The position numbers were made by a program, and so were the translations under genes. DNA of 36,489 nt from CAZEHO01 sp964511945 (GTDB lineage Bacteria > Actinomycetota > Acidimicrobiia > Spongiisociales > UBA11373). The DNA lies in assembly GCA_964511945.1 (NCBI GenBank), contig CAZEHO010000032.1, positions 1 to 36,489 on the forward strand, given 5' to 3'. Under the pieces are notes generated by a model. It was not told where the DNA came from. It made no database searches and saw nothing but the letters and a program-made list of their open reading frames with translations. Below are positions 14,778 through 22,564 of this stretch, piece after piece (within the stretch, counting starts at the first letter, position 1; every line of letters begins with the position of its first letter).

Positions 14778-14930
14778 TCAGACGGTGGCCCTGTGCTTAC
14801 GAGCCCGGCGGATAAGCACGAGCGCAACGATGATGGCCACGATCGCGCCCAGTTGCTGAGGCGTCAGTGCAATAACCATCTCGTTGTTGTGGTCCGCCGG
14901 GGTGTCCGTCACCGTCGCAACCCCAGGCAT
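14778..14930 (-). CDS. Possible 50-aa single-pass membrane peptide upstream of the operon
   Basis: An open frame from ATG at 14930 to TGA at 14778 encodes 50 residues. The N-terminal 17 are polar (MPGVATVTDTPADHNNE), then a clear hydrophobic segment (residues 27-40, LGAIVAIIVALVLI) and a strongly basic tail (RRARKHRATV), which fits a single-pass protein with its C-terminus inside. It ends 47 bases before the ring-opening amidohydrolase start on the same strand, so it could be the first gene of the operon. The Shine-Dalgarno is weak; an internal ATG at residue 18 is an alternative start. No family recognised. Confidence 0.45.
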   Translation of the reverse strand: MPGVATVTDTPADHNNEMVIALTPQQLGAIVAIIVALVLIRRARKHRATV

Positions 14931-15066
14931 GAGTCACCGGCGAGCGGATCCATACCAGGGACCCTACCGGTCGCCGCCGGGTTGTACCTGCCAATTCCGG
15001 GGGTGGAGGATGGACGGTTTCGTCGGGCCGTTTGGCCCTGGTGCCGGTGTGCCGGGAGCCCGTCGA

Positions 15067-15072
15067 TAGGCT
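15067..15072 (+). promoter_or_regulatory. Putative -10 box (TAGGCT) for the ROK kinase gene
   Basis: TAGGCT ends 24 bases before the GTG at 15097 and matches the TAGNNT boxes seen elsewhere in the window. No good -35 is apparent. Confidence 0.4.
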
Positions 15073-15096
15073 GGCGCTCGTCGCGAAGGGATTCGA

Positions 15097-16014
15097 GTGG
15101 CGACCATCGGTGTCGACGTCGGCGGGACCAAGGTGCTGGCGGTCCGCTGGGCCGGCGGCGCCGTTGCAGCCGATCAGCGGATTGAGACCGGCACCGAACC
15201 ACCGCCATCAATAGAGACGGTCGAGGCGATCCGCGAGCTGTGGATCCCCGAGGTGGGTGCCATCGGAGTCGGGGTCGCCGGCTTGGTCGACTCGCCCGAC
15301 GGTTCGTTCGTGTGGGGTCCTCATGTTGCCGGGACGGATATCCCCGTCGGGGAGATCCTGCGGAGCACGTTCGGTGTGCCGGTCGTCGTCGACAATGACG
15401 CCAACATGGCCGCAGTCGCCGAGCACCGAATCGGCGCGGGCCGCGGGTCGGCGAACATGCTGCTGGTGACGGTCGGGACGGGGATCGGTGGCGGCTGGAT
15501 CGCAGATGGGCGGCTGATTCACGGCCGGCGATACGCCGGGGAGTGGGGTCACGTGCCGTTCGGGGACGGTGACTTCCCCTGTGAATGCGGCCGCACCGGC
15601 TGCTGGGAGACCGAGGTCTCGGGCCCGGGGCTCACCCGCATGGCAGCCGAACACATTCGCAGCTATCCCGATGGGACCCTCGCAGGGCGGTGCGACGGCG
15701 CGGATCCGGACGCCCAGGACGTCACCGCTGCTGCGGCCGCCGGCGATGCCGAGGCGGTGCGTCTGGTCGGTCGGATCGGGGAAGCGCTCGGTGCCGGGCT
15801 TGCGTTGCTCACTGCGATGCTCGACCCCGAAATCATCGTGGTCGGAGGTGGCCTCGGCTCGATCGGAGAACTGCTGTTGGGCCCGGCGCGGCATGTTGTC
15901 GAGGATCGCCTTCATGGAGGTTCGTGGCGACGGCCGCCGGAGATCCGGACGGCCGAACTCGGGGAGCGGGCCAACGCCATCGGGGCCGCCCTCCAGGCGG
16001 CCGAACTCGCTTAG
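15097..16014 (+). CDS. ROK-family sugar kinase (glucokinase-like)
   Basis: The 305-residue protein is a ROK-family kinase. It shows the N-terminal ATP phosphate motif DVGGTK (residues 7-12), the DNDANMAA active-site region with the catalytic Asp, TVGTGIGGGW, and the ROK zinc-binding signature with His152 in GEWGH followed by Cys162, Cys164 and Cys169 in CECGRTGCWE. It probably phosphorylates glucose or an N-acylated hexose with ATP. The GTG start has AAGGGA upstream. There is no HTH domain, so it is the kinase and not the NagC/XylR-type repressor. It overlaps the stop of the convergent VOC gene by 4 bases. Substrate not resolvable. Confidence 0.9.
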   Translation: MATIGVDVGGTKVLAVRWAGGAVAADQRIETGTEPPPSIETVEAIRELWIPEVGAIGVGVAGLVDSPDGSFVWGPHVAGTDIPVGEILRSTFGVPVVVDNDANMAAVAEHRIGAGRGSANMLLVTVGTGIGGGWIADGRLIHGRRYAGEWGHVPFGDGDFPCECGRTGCWETEVSGPGLTRMAAEHIRSYPDGTLAGRCDGADPDAQDVTAAAAAGDAEAVRLVGRIGEALGAGLALLTAMLDPEIIVVGGGLGSIGELLLGPARHVVEDRLHGGSWRRPPEIRTAELGERANAIGAALQAAELA

Positions 16015-16421
16015 GTTCCGGTCGGGCGGAACACGGTCCACCAATTGCCGTCGGGGTCGGCAACGGTGAACTGGCGGCCACCCCACCAGGCATCCCAGAT
16101 GTCCTCGATGATGTCTGCGCCGGCTGCGGTCGCATCTGCGTGGACCGCATCGGGGTCGTCGACCGTGAGGTAGAGCGACAGCGGCCCGCCGCTCCCCACC
16201 TTCGCCGCGACCGGCTCGAGGTACCCCTGATGAGGAGCGAGATCGTTCGGATCCGGAGCGACCGCGATCATCAACTCGGCATCGCCGCGTTTGAGCTTTG
16301 CCCAGGTTGCGGTCTGCTCATCCGGGAACCAGGCATTCACCTCGAAGCCGAGCACGGCTTGGTACCACTCGACCGCCCGCTCGAGATTCAGGGTCCACAA
16401 GTGCGGTTCGATTCCGCCCAC
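16011..16421 (-). CDS. VOC-family (glyoxalase/bleomycin-resistance fold) protein
   Basis: A 136-residue protein with the paired beta-alpha-beta-beta-beta modules of the vicinal-oxygen-chelate fold. The first is HLWTLNLERAVEWYQAVLGFEV with a metal-ligand-type His7, and the second is SLYLTVDDPDAVHADATAAGA, ending in FTVADPDGNWWTVFRP. Such proteins act as dioxygenases, isomerases, glyoxalase-like enzymes or drug-binding proteins, and nothing here narrows that. GTG start at 16421 with GAGGAAGGA upstream. It is divergent from the MFS gene and converges on the ROK kinase with overlapping stops. Confidence 0.88.
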   Translation of the reverse strand: MGGIEPHLWTLNLERAVEWYQAVLGFEVNAWFPDEQTATWAKLKRGDAELMIAVAPDPNDLAPHQGYLEPVAAKVGSGGPLSLYLTVDDPDAVHADATAAGADIIEDIWDAWWGGRQFTVADPDGNWWTVFRPTGT

Positions 16422-16454
16422 GGCAGTCCTTCCTCGGTCACCCGGTGAGCGCGC

Positions 16455-16496
16455 ACGCTACCCGCCGGCGGGGCCGAATGCTCGCCCGGGTAGCGT
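16455..16496. promoter_or_regulatory. 10-bp inverted repeat covering the MFS gene promoter
   Basis: ACGCTACCCG (16455-16464) and CGGGTAGCGT (16487-16496) are perfect complements separated by 22 bases. The right arm contains TAGCGT (16491-16496), a plausible -10 box ending only 6 bases before the GTG at 16503, so the MFS mRNA would be leaderless or nearly so. A repressor binding the arms would cover the promoter of this divergent VOC/MFS region. Confidence 0.45.
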
Positions 16497-16502
16497 GGGC
16501 CG

Positions 16503-17684
16503 GTGCCCGAACCGCCCGCTGAGGCATATCCGCGCTCCGAAGTGATCGTCCTCGGGGTCATCATGGCCATGACCGTGGCGATGATGACGCTCATTGTTCC
16601 CGTGATTCCCGACTACGCCGATCACTTCGACGTCAGCCTGGCCGCAGCGGCCGCGATGGTGTCCGTGTTCGCCGCTGGACGGTTGCTGTTCCGGTTCTGG
16701 GGCGGCATGGGGGCAGACCGGTTCGGGGCCCGCCGTGCGGCGCAGGCCTCGGCGGTGGTGGTGATCGCCGGTGCCGCCGGGGCGGCGGTCGCCCCGGAGT
16801 TCTGGATGGTGCTTGCCGCCCGGGCAGTCCAGGGAGTCGGTGTCGCGTTCTTCGGCACCGCGATCAGCCAGCACCTGCTGGTCATCACCCCGCGCCGGTA
16901 TCTGGGCCGAGCGACGGCGGTGTTCCAAACCGGCATCGTTGCCGGAGCGTCAGCGGGCCCGTTCGTTGGGGGCGTCCTGGCCGATTGGGGTGATCTGCGG
17001 ACCCCCTTCTGGGCACAGGCCGTGATGGGCCTGCTCATCGTCCCGGTGGTGCGGCTCACTATGCGGCAGATGCCAACCACACCCCGCGGAGTCGCAGACT
17101 CGTTTCGAGCGGCGCGGTCGTTCGTGCGGCGCCCGGTGTTCCTCGGTGTGATGGCGCTGGGCTTCTCGCTGTTCTTCATGAGGGCCGGAGCCCGCAACGC
17201 GCTGCTGCCGGCCTATGCCGACGAGGTCGTGGGTCTCAGCCCGACGGCGATCGGTGCAGTGATCAGTGCGAGCTCGATCACCTCGGTGCTGGCGATGATC
17301 CCGACCGGACGGCTGGTGGATCGGATCGGTCGGAAGCCGGTCACCCTGGTTGGAGCGGTGGTAGCAGCCGGTTCGGTCGCGCTCTACGGGACGACCTCGT
17401 CGCTCACCGGGCTGCTGATCGTGTCCGCCATCGCCGGGTTGACCGTCGGCCTTGCCTCGGTGCCGCTGCCGGCGATGGTTGGGGATCTGGCTCCTGCGGG
17501 GACCGAGGGCATGGCCTCGGGCGTCTTCCGCATGGCGAACGACGGTGGGTGGATCGTTGGACCCCTGGTGCTCGGTGCCCTGGGTGACGCCGGGGCCTGG
17601 GGATTCGGGTTCATAGCCGCTGGGCTGCCGCTGGTGCTGGCGGGTTTGGCGTTCATCAGAGCGCCCGAGACGAGCAGGGCATGA
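16503..17684 (+). CDS. MFS transporter (drug efflux-like)
   Basis: The 393-residue protein has about 12 hydrophobic segments. After a short cytoplasmic start, helix 1 is VIVLGVIMAMTVAMMTLIV, followed by the MFS motif A loop after helix 2 (FRFWGGMGADRFGARRA). A second A-like motif, GRLVDRIGRKPVTL, follows helix 8 in the second half. The overall pattern matches the 12-helix drug-exporter MFS subgroup. It presumably moves small hydrophobic compounds out of the cell by proton exchange. No Shine-Dalgarno precedes the GTG; a TAGCGT box 6 bases upstream suggests a leaderless transcript. It lies 81 bases from the divergent VOC gene. Substrate unknown. Confidence 0.9.
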   Translation: MPEPPAEAYPRSEVIVLGVIMAMTVAMMTLIVPVIPDYADHFDVSLAAAAAMVSVFAAGRLLFRFWGGMGADRFGARRAAQASAVVVIAGAAGAAVAPEFWMVLAARAVQGVGVAFFGTAISQHLLVITPRRYLGRATAVFQTGIVAGASAGPFVGGVLADWGDLRTPFWAQAVMGLLIVPVVRLTMRQMPTTPRGVADSFRAARSFVRRPVFLGVMALGFSLFFMRAGARNALLPAYADEVVGLSPTAIGAVISASSITSVLAMIPTGRLVDRIGRKPVTLVGAVVAAGSVALYGTTSSLTGLLIVSAIAGLTVGLASVPLPAMVGDLAPAGTEGMASGVFRMANDGGWIVGPLVLGALGDAGAWGFGFIAAGLPLVLAGLAFIRAPETSRA

Positions 17685-17719
17685 CCGCCCCCGAGATCGC
17701 ACCCTCCAGCGGGTTCGCC

Positions 17720-17725
17720 TAGCGT
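17720..17725 (+). promoter_or_regulatory. Putative -10 box (TAGCGT) for the DUF3068 gene
   Basis: TAGCGT lies 50 bases before the ATG at 17776 and is identical to the box in front of the MFS gene. This would give a leader of about 40 bases containing the GGGAG Shine-Dalgarno. Confidence 0.35.
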
Positions 17726-17775
17726 GTCGGGCGAAGGGGTGGGTCGAACGCGAGCAGCCGACCTGGGAGTGGCAA

Positions 17776-18855
17776 ATGAAAGGGAAGATTGGGGCACTTA
17801 CTGCTCTCGGGCTGGGGGTATTGCTCATCGCTGCCGGCCTGATCGTGAAGTTCGTCGTGGTACCTGCTTTCGCCGTGTTCCCCGACGACGTGGATGCGAC
17901 CCGCACATATGAGGGCACGCTCGAAGTGATGCTCAACCCAGAGGCAATCGCCACCGGGGACCTGGGCAACGTGTTCCTCACCAATCTGCCGGTCAACATC
18001 AACCGGCATGTGACGACCGAGGCCACCGACGGCGGGAAGGCCCTCGTTCTCGAGGATGCCGACGTGCTGATCGCCGGCCAGTTGTCCGACCTCCTGAGTG
18101 GGGACTCCTGGTACACGATCGATCGCAGGACGATGGATCACGTACCGAACTTCACCGACAACTCTGCCGTCGACAACAACCGTCAGGGGCTGGTGATCGG
18201 CTTCCCGATCGGGACCGAGAAGCGGACATACGAGGGTTGGTCCGACTACTTCCAGGGCCTGCAGGACATCAAGTTCGTCGCCGAGGAAGAGCGTCACGGC
18301 TGGGACCTGTATCACTTCCGCGCTCGCTCCAATACAGCACCGATCGTGGATCCGGAAACCCTGGCGATGTTCCCGCCGGCATTCCCCAAGGATGTGGTGC
18401 TGGCGCTGGCGCCGACCCTGGCCCCGCCGGAACTGCTCGGCATGCTGCAGCAGTTCGCCCCCGCACTGCCCGACCCGGTGCCGTTCTCCTATCTCTATGA
18501 GTATGAGACGAACTACTGGGTGGACCCGGCGACCGGCGTGCTGATCGACTACACCAAGGACGAAGCAGTCGTGCTCGCGTTCGAGAGCGACCAGGTGCCC
18601 GGCGGCATCGTTCCGGTGGGTCCGGTGCTCGGCTTGGTCTATCAGCACACGGCGGATTCCATTGCCGATGCCAAGGAAGATGCCGACGACGGCAAGGGCC
18701 TGCTCAACATCTTCGGGACGATCGTCCCGTGGAGCGCAGTCGGGCTGGGTGCGGTACTGGCGCTCTTCGGCGGCTACTTCGCCTTCGTGAAGAAGGAAGA
18801 GGATGCAGCCCCGGCCGAAGCGCCGGCTGCCGACGAACCGCTCGCTGAGGAGTAG
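17776..18855 (+). CDS. DUF3068 (PorA-like) membrane-anchored protein
   Basis: The 359-residue protein matches the DUF3068 pattern: an N-terminal membrane helix (about 7-30, GALTALGLGVLLIAAGLIV), a long extracytoplasmic beta-rich region with the ATRTYEGTLEVML start and the YLYEYETNYWVDPATGVLIDY block, a C-terminal helix (about 318-336) and an acidic tail. The family is frequent in actinobacteria and sometimes labelled porin PorA-like, but its function is not established. GGGAG lies 6 bases before the ATG. It is followed by a strong stem-loop, then by the 44-aa peptide and the RND transporter. Confidence 0.88.
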   Translation: MKGKIGALTALGLGVLLIAAGLIVKFVVVPAFAVFPDDVDATRTYEGTLEVMLNPEAIATGDLGNVFLTNLPVNINRHVTTEATDGGKALVLEDADVLIAGQLSDLLSGDSWYTIDRRTMDHVPNFTDNSAVDNNRQGLVIGFPIGTEKRTYEGWSDYFQGLQDIKFVAEEERHGWDLYHFRARSNTAPIVDPETLAMFPPAFPKDVVLALAPTLAPPELLGMLQQFAPALPDPVPFSYLYEYETNYWVDPATGVLIDYTKDEAVVLAFESDQVPGGIVPVGPVLGLVYQHTADSIADAKEDADDGKGLLNIFGTIVPWSAVGLGAVLALFGGYFAFVKKEEDAAPAEAPAADEPLAEE

Positions 18856-18874
18856 CCGGAACCGGCTAATCGAT

Positions 18875-18903
18875 GTTTGGGCCCCGGGATCGGGGGCCCA
18901 AAC
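18875..18903. terminator. Stem-loop terminator after the DUF3068 gene
   Basis: GTTTGGGCCCC and GGGGCCCAAAC form a perfect 11-bp stem with a 7-base loop, 20 bases after the DUF3068 stop. No U-tract is visible, but stability and position fit a terminator. Confidence 0.75.
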
Positions 18904-18933
18904 GCGTGTGGTGGAGGGCATTCGTGAGGTCGG

Positions 18934-18939
18934 TAGCCT
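18934..18939 (+). promoter_or_regulatory. Putative -10 box (TAGCCT) for the 44-aa peptide/RND unit
   Basis: TAGCCT lies 32 bases before the ATG at 18972 and just after the DUF3068 terminator, so a new transcript including the RND gene could begin here. Confidence 0.4.
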
Positions 18940-18971
18940 TCAACGCAGGCTGAGTGAGATGGAGGTCCGCA

Positions 18972-19106
18972 ATGTTCGTGACCGTCATACTCCTCTGTGT
19001 GATCGCCGGCTTGATTGCCGGTGCCTACTTCACCGAGTGCCGGTTGTGTCGCGAAGAGCGGGAGGCGGCCGGTAGCGAGGTGCCAACCGACACCACCGCC
19101 GTCTGA
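18972..19106 (+). CDS. 44-aa single-pass membrane peptide upstream of the RND transporter
   Basis: ATG at 18972 has a consensus GGAGGT 5 bases upstream (18961-18966), better than most genes nearby. The product begins with a hydrophobic helix (residues 2-20, FVTVILLCVIAGLIAGAYF), then TECRLCREE with a C-x2-C pair, and a polar Thr-rich tail. It ends 15 bases before the RND start, so both probably share an mRNA. It may be a small partner of the transporter; that is inference from position. No known family recognised. Confidence 0.6.
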   Translation: MFVTVILLCVIAGLIAGAYFTECRLCREEREAAGSEVPTDTTAV

Positions 19107-19121
19107 AACGAGAACATCACC

Positions 19122-21557
19122 ATGCACCGCGTCGGATCATTCGTCGCCGCTCGCCCCTGGGCGGCCCTCGGCATCGTCGGCCTCCTCACTGTGGTCCTTG
19201 GCATATTCGCCAGCCAACAGCGAACCGATACCGACATCACCGCATTCGCTCCGGACACCGAGAAGGCGAATGCCTACTACCGGGTGCAGGATGACTTCGC
19301 AGGGGGTGGCGGTTCGGCTCAGGTGATTCTCGACGCCGGGGAGGGTGGCTCGGTGATCTCGGCCGCAGGGGTGCGTGCGGCGCTGGCGGTCGAACGGGTC
19401 GTGGCTGCGACCCCGGAAGTCGCCGACGTGCTGGCGCCTTCGACTCCGCAGCTGCCGGCGGTGATTTCCTTCGCCACCCCGGTCACCGTCGGTCTGCAGA
19501 TGGAAGGCATCGATCCGGCGACCGCCCCCGACGACGTGATCGTGGCCGTGGCACAGCAGTCGTACGCGAGCCCCGAAGGTGCTCCGGCAGCGGGCCTGAC
19601 GTCAAAGGATCGGGATCTCTCCGTTCCGTCGGCCCGAGCGGGTCTGGTGATCGTGCAGTTTGCCGCGGACCTCGACGACGTCGGTCAGCAGACTGCATCA
19701 CTGGCGCTGCGTGATGCTCTTGCCGAACTCGAGACACCGGGCATCGATCTGGATGTCTTCAGTGTCGGGATCCTCTACGACGAGGTCCAGACGAGCGCCG
19801 AGGGCGAACTGCCGCCGCTCCTCGGCCTGTCCTTCCTGCTCATCGTCGTGATCCTCGCCTTCATCTATCGAAGCTTCAGTGATGTGGTCATCGGGGTGGT
19901 CGGGCTCATGGTGTCGATCATCTGGATGTACGGCTTCGGTGTCCTCATGGGACCCAAGTACCTGGGGCTCGTTGGTGACTTCACGCAGATCTCGATCGTC
20001 GTTCCGGTCCTGCTGGTCGGGCTCGGGATCGATTACGCCGTGCATCTGACGTCGCGGTATCGGGAGGAACGCGGACAGGACGCCGCACCGCCGGAAGCGG
20101 CGAAGCAGGCGGTGATCACCGTCGGCGCGGCGCTGGTGCTGGCGACCGTCACCACACTGATCGGGTTCCTCACGAATGTGGTTTCCCCGCTCCCTCCGAT
20201 CGGAGACTTCGGCGTCTTCGCGGGGCTCGGCGTGCTCGGGTCGTTCGTCGTCATGGGCCTCGGCGTTCCTGCGGTGCGCAGCTTGTTGGATCGTCGCCGC
20301 CACGCCAAGGGCCGCAAGGCGCGAGCCGATCGCACCTCGGGGCTCTCCCGGGTCCTCAGCCGGGCGGCACTGCTCACCGAGCACGTTCCAGCCGTCACCT
20401 TGGCCGTGGGTGCAGTGCTGACCGCGGGCGCGGTCGTTGCCGCCAGCGGCATCTCTACCGCGTTCAGCCAGACGGACTTCATCCCGGAGGGCTCGGAATC
20501 GGATCGGCTTATCAACCGTCTCGACGACCTGTTTGGTGGCGACATCACCGAGGTCACCCATGTCGTGATCGACGGCGACTTCGACGATCCGATGCTGGCC
20601 AACACCATCATGCTGCTGCACCAGGAGCTTCCCGGGATCGCTGATGTGCGCTCCGTGCAGGGGCAGGCGCAGGCGTCATCTGCGCCGGCGATCGTGTATC
20701 AGATCGGGACACTGGCACCCCAGCAGGCTCCCGAGCATGCGGACCGCTTTGCCGACCTTGGTGTGATCGATGGACAGGGATTCGCTCCCGATGCCGACAT
20801 GCCTTCGTTGTATGCCCTGACCGAGGAACTGGCGCCGGGACGGCTGGCGCAGGTCCTCAGCGCCGATCGGGGCAGCGGGCTTGTGTCGATTTCGACGACG
20901 GCGGGTGAGCACCGCACCGTCGAACTCGAAACTGCATTGTTGATCGCGCTGGTGCCGGCGGCTACGACGGGCGCAGCCGCGGTGATCACCAGCGAGAACA
21001 TCATCATCAAGGAAGTGCTCGACAGCCTCATCGCATCACAGACGCGATCGATATTCTTCACGCTGGGTGCGGCGCTGATCCTGCTGGTCGGGTACTACTG
21101 GTTCAGCCAGCGGCGCCCCATGCTGGGTGCGCTCACCATGCTGCCCTCGATGGTCGTGGTTGCGTGGACCCTCGGGACCATGCGCCTCATCGGGCTGAGC
21201 TACAACGTGCTGACCGCCACGGTCGCGTCGCTGGCGATCGGTATCGGGGTGCCGTACGGCATTCATGTGACGCATCGGTTCCTCGAGGACCGGGAGCGAG
21301 CCAACGACGTCGACGACGCCATTCGCCTGACCGTCAGCCACACCGGAGCGGCACTCACCGGCGCTGCGCTCACCACGGCGGCAGGCTTCGGCGTGTTGGT
21401 CTTCGCTTCACTGGCTCCAACGCAGCAGTTCGGCATCGTGACGGCGATCACGATTCTCTACTCGCTGCTCGGGGCGGTGTTCCTCCAGCCGAGTGGCCTG
21501 GCCTTGTGGGATCGGTGGCACCAGCGCCGGCGGGACCGGCGGGCGGCCGCGGTCTAG
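19122..21557 (+). CDS. RND/MMPL-family transporter
   Basis: The 811-residue protein has the two-fold RND layout: helix 1 (about 12-30), a large outer domain, a helix bundle (about 230-390), a second leading helix (about 425-447), a second outer domain and a second bundle (about 640-800). Proton-relay positions can be compared: the first bundle keeps G-I-D-Y (Asp304-Tyr305), whereas the second has G-V-P-Y, with Pro711 where MmpL-type relatives carry Asp. It likely exports lipids or hydrophobic molecules, possibly linked to the nearby DUF3068 protein. Its TAG stop shares the palindrome CTAG with the stop of the convergent hydrolase gene. Substrate unknown. Confidence 0.9.
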   Translation: MHRVGSFVAARPWAALGIVGLLTVVLGIFASQQRTDTDITAFAPDTEKANAYYRVQDDFAGGGGSAQVILDAGEGGSVISAAGVRAALAVERVVAATPEVADVLAPSTPQLPAVISFATPVTVGLQMEGIDPATAPDDVIVAVAQQSYASPEGAPAAGLTSKDRDLSVPSARAGLVIVQFAADLDDVGQQTASLALRDALAELETPGIDLDVFSVGILYDEVQTSAEGELPPLLGLSFLLIVVILAFIYRSFSDVVIGVVGLMVSIIWMYGFGVLMGPKYLGLVGDFTQISIVVPVLLVGLGIDYAVHLTSRYREERGQDAAPPEAAKQAVITVGAALVLATVTTLIGFLTNVVSPLPPIGDFGVFAGLGVLGSFVVMGLGVPAVRSLLDRRRHAKGRKARADRTSGLSRVLSRAALLTEHVPAVTLAVGAVLTAGAVVAASGISTAFSQTDFIPEGSESDRLINRLDDLFGGDITEVTHVVIDGDFDDPMLANTIMLLHQELPGIADVRSVQGQAQASSAPAIVYQIGTLAPQQAPEHADRFADLGVIDGQGFAPDADMPSLYALTEELAPGRLAQVLSADRGSGLVSISTTAGEHRTVELETALLIALVPAATTGAAAVITSENIIIKEVLDSLIASQTRSIFFTLGAALILLVGYYWFSQRRPMLGALTMLPSMVVVAWTLGTMRLIGLSYNVLTATVASLAIGIGVPYGIHVTHRFLEDRERANDVDDAIRLTVSHTGAALTGAALTTAAGFGVLVFASLAPTQQFGIVTAITILYSLLGAVFLQPSGLALWDRWHQRRRDRRAAAV

Positions 21558-22432
21558 CCGTCTCCTGCAGGCGGTGGCGCTGCGGCCTCACCCAGGTTGG
21601 TGCTGAGGAATCCAAGGATGCGATGAACGTGCGGCTCGAACCGGTCGAGGGAGGCATGCCCCGCACCGGGGACGATGAGCGTCTCGGCCTCCGGCCTCAG
21701 ACCGACGAGTTCGTGGAGCGCCTCTATGTCCACGACCTGGTCGGCGTCGCCGTGGACCAGGAGCAGCGGCGTGTCCACCCGCTTGATGGTCGCCCGGGGT
21801 GCGATCTCATCGAACTTGTAGCCGATTGTGTTCTCCATCGTGCGGAAGATCCCGGCTCGAACCGGCCCCGGGAGCCGGTTCATCGGAGGTGACTGAGCCA
21901 TGGTGTCCCCGGGGTGGGCGAATGCCGAGACCGAGACGATGGCGCCGAGATCATCTCGCCGGGAGCCGCTGAGTAATGCGGCGCCTGCGCCGACGGAATG
22001 GCCGATGACGCCGACCGTCGTCACATCCTGGTGCTCGTGGAGCCAATCGATGGCGACGTCGAGGTCCTCGGCGAATCGCGGCATGGACACGAAATCGTCA
22101 TGTTCACTGCGACCGTGGTTGCGGGCGTCGAGGAACAGTGCGTGGAATCCGGCCCGATGGAGGTGTGGCGCCAGCGGCAGCATCAACGAGGCGTTGGCGC
22201 CCCAACCGTGGAGCACGATCACCGCGGGTGCTCGTGAGCCTGCCGGGATGAACCAGGCATGGAGATCGATGTCGCCCGGACTTCGCAGCGTGATTGGGAC
22301 CTCGGGGAGGTCGAGATCGGCCGGCGTGTGTGGTTGAGGCCGCTGCGGCGGTGCCATATGGGTCTTCAGCAGCCTGGGGAACAGCCGCGAGAACCCGGTG
22401 GCAACGGCGGCGGCAATGAGGAGCTTCTTCAC
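21554..22432 (-). CDS. Alpha/beta hydrolase
   Basis: A 292-residue alpha/beta hydrolase. Landmarks are the oxyanion HGWG block (VIVLHGWGANAS), DARNHGRSEH, the nucleophile elbow GHSVGAG, an acid residue in LLLVHGDADQVVD, and the catalytic His in GAGHASLDRF. The N-terminus (MKKLLIAAAVATGFSRLFPRLL) is hydrophobic then basic and could be a membrane anchor. It resembles the serine-hydrolase group with bacterial esterases and acyl-peptidase-like enzymes. Start is GTG at 22432 with a weak Shine-Dalgarno. It converges on the RND gene with a 4-base overlap at the stops. Substrate unknown. Confidence 0.88.
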   Translation of the reverse strand: MKKLLIAAAVATGFSRLFPRLLKTHMAPPQRPQPHTPADLDLPEVPITLRSPGDIDLHAWFIPAGSRAPAVIVLHGWGANASLMLPLAPHLHRAGFHALFLDARNHGRSEHDDFVSMPRFAEDLDVAIDWLHEHQDVTTVGVIGHSVGAGAALLSGSRRDDLGAIVSVSAFAHPGDTMAQSPPMNRLPGPVRAGIFRTMENTIGYKFDEIAPRATIKRVDTPLLLVHGDADQVVDIEALHELVGLRPEAETLIVPGAGHASLDRFEPHVHRILGFLSTNLGEAAAPPPAGDG

Positions 22433-22564
22433 GGAGACAGATGGTAGAGGTGTTACCCGAGGTCCCGTCTCGTTGCCCGGCTGTTCGCCGTTCGCGAGCT
22501 CAGGCGTGAGTCGCCGATTGTCAGTTCTCTGATCTCTGATTCCGGATTCCCGGAGTTGCCGTAT
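22433..22564. other. Short intergenic stretch with no recognised feature
   Basis: About 130 bases between the alpha/beta hydrolase start and the stop of the giant phosphoesterase gene, both on the minus strand. I see no clear stem-loop or small ORF; a promoter for the hydrolase must lie here or upstream, but I cannot place it. Confidence 0.4.
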
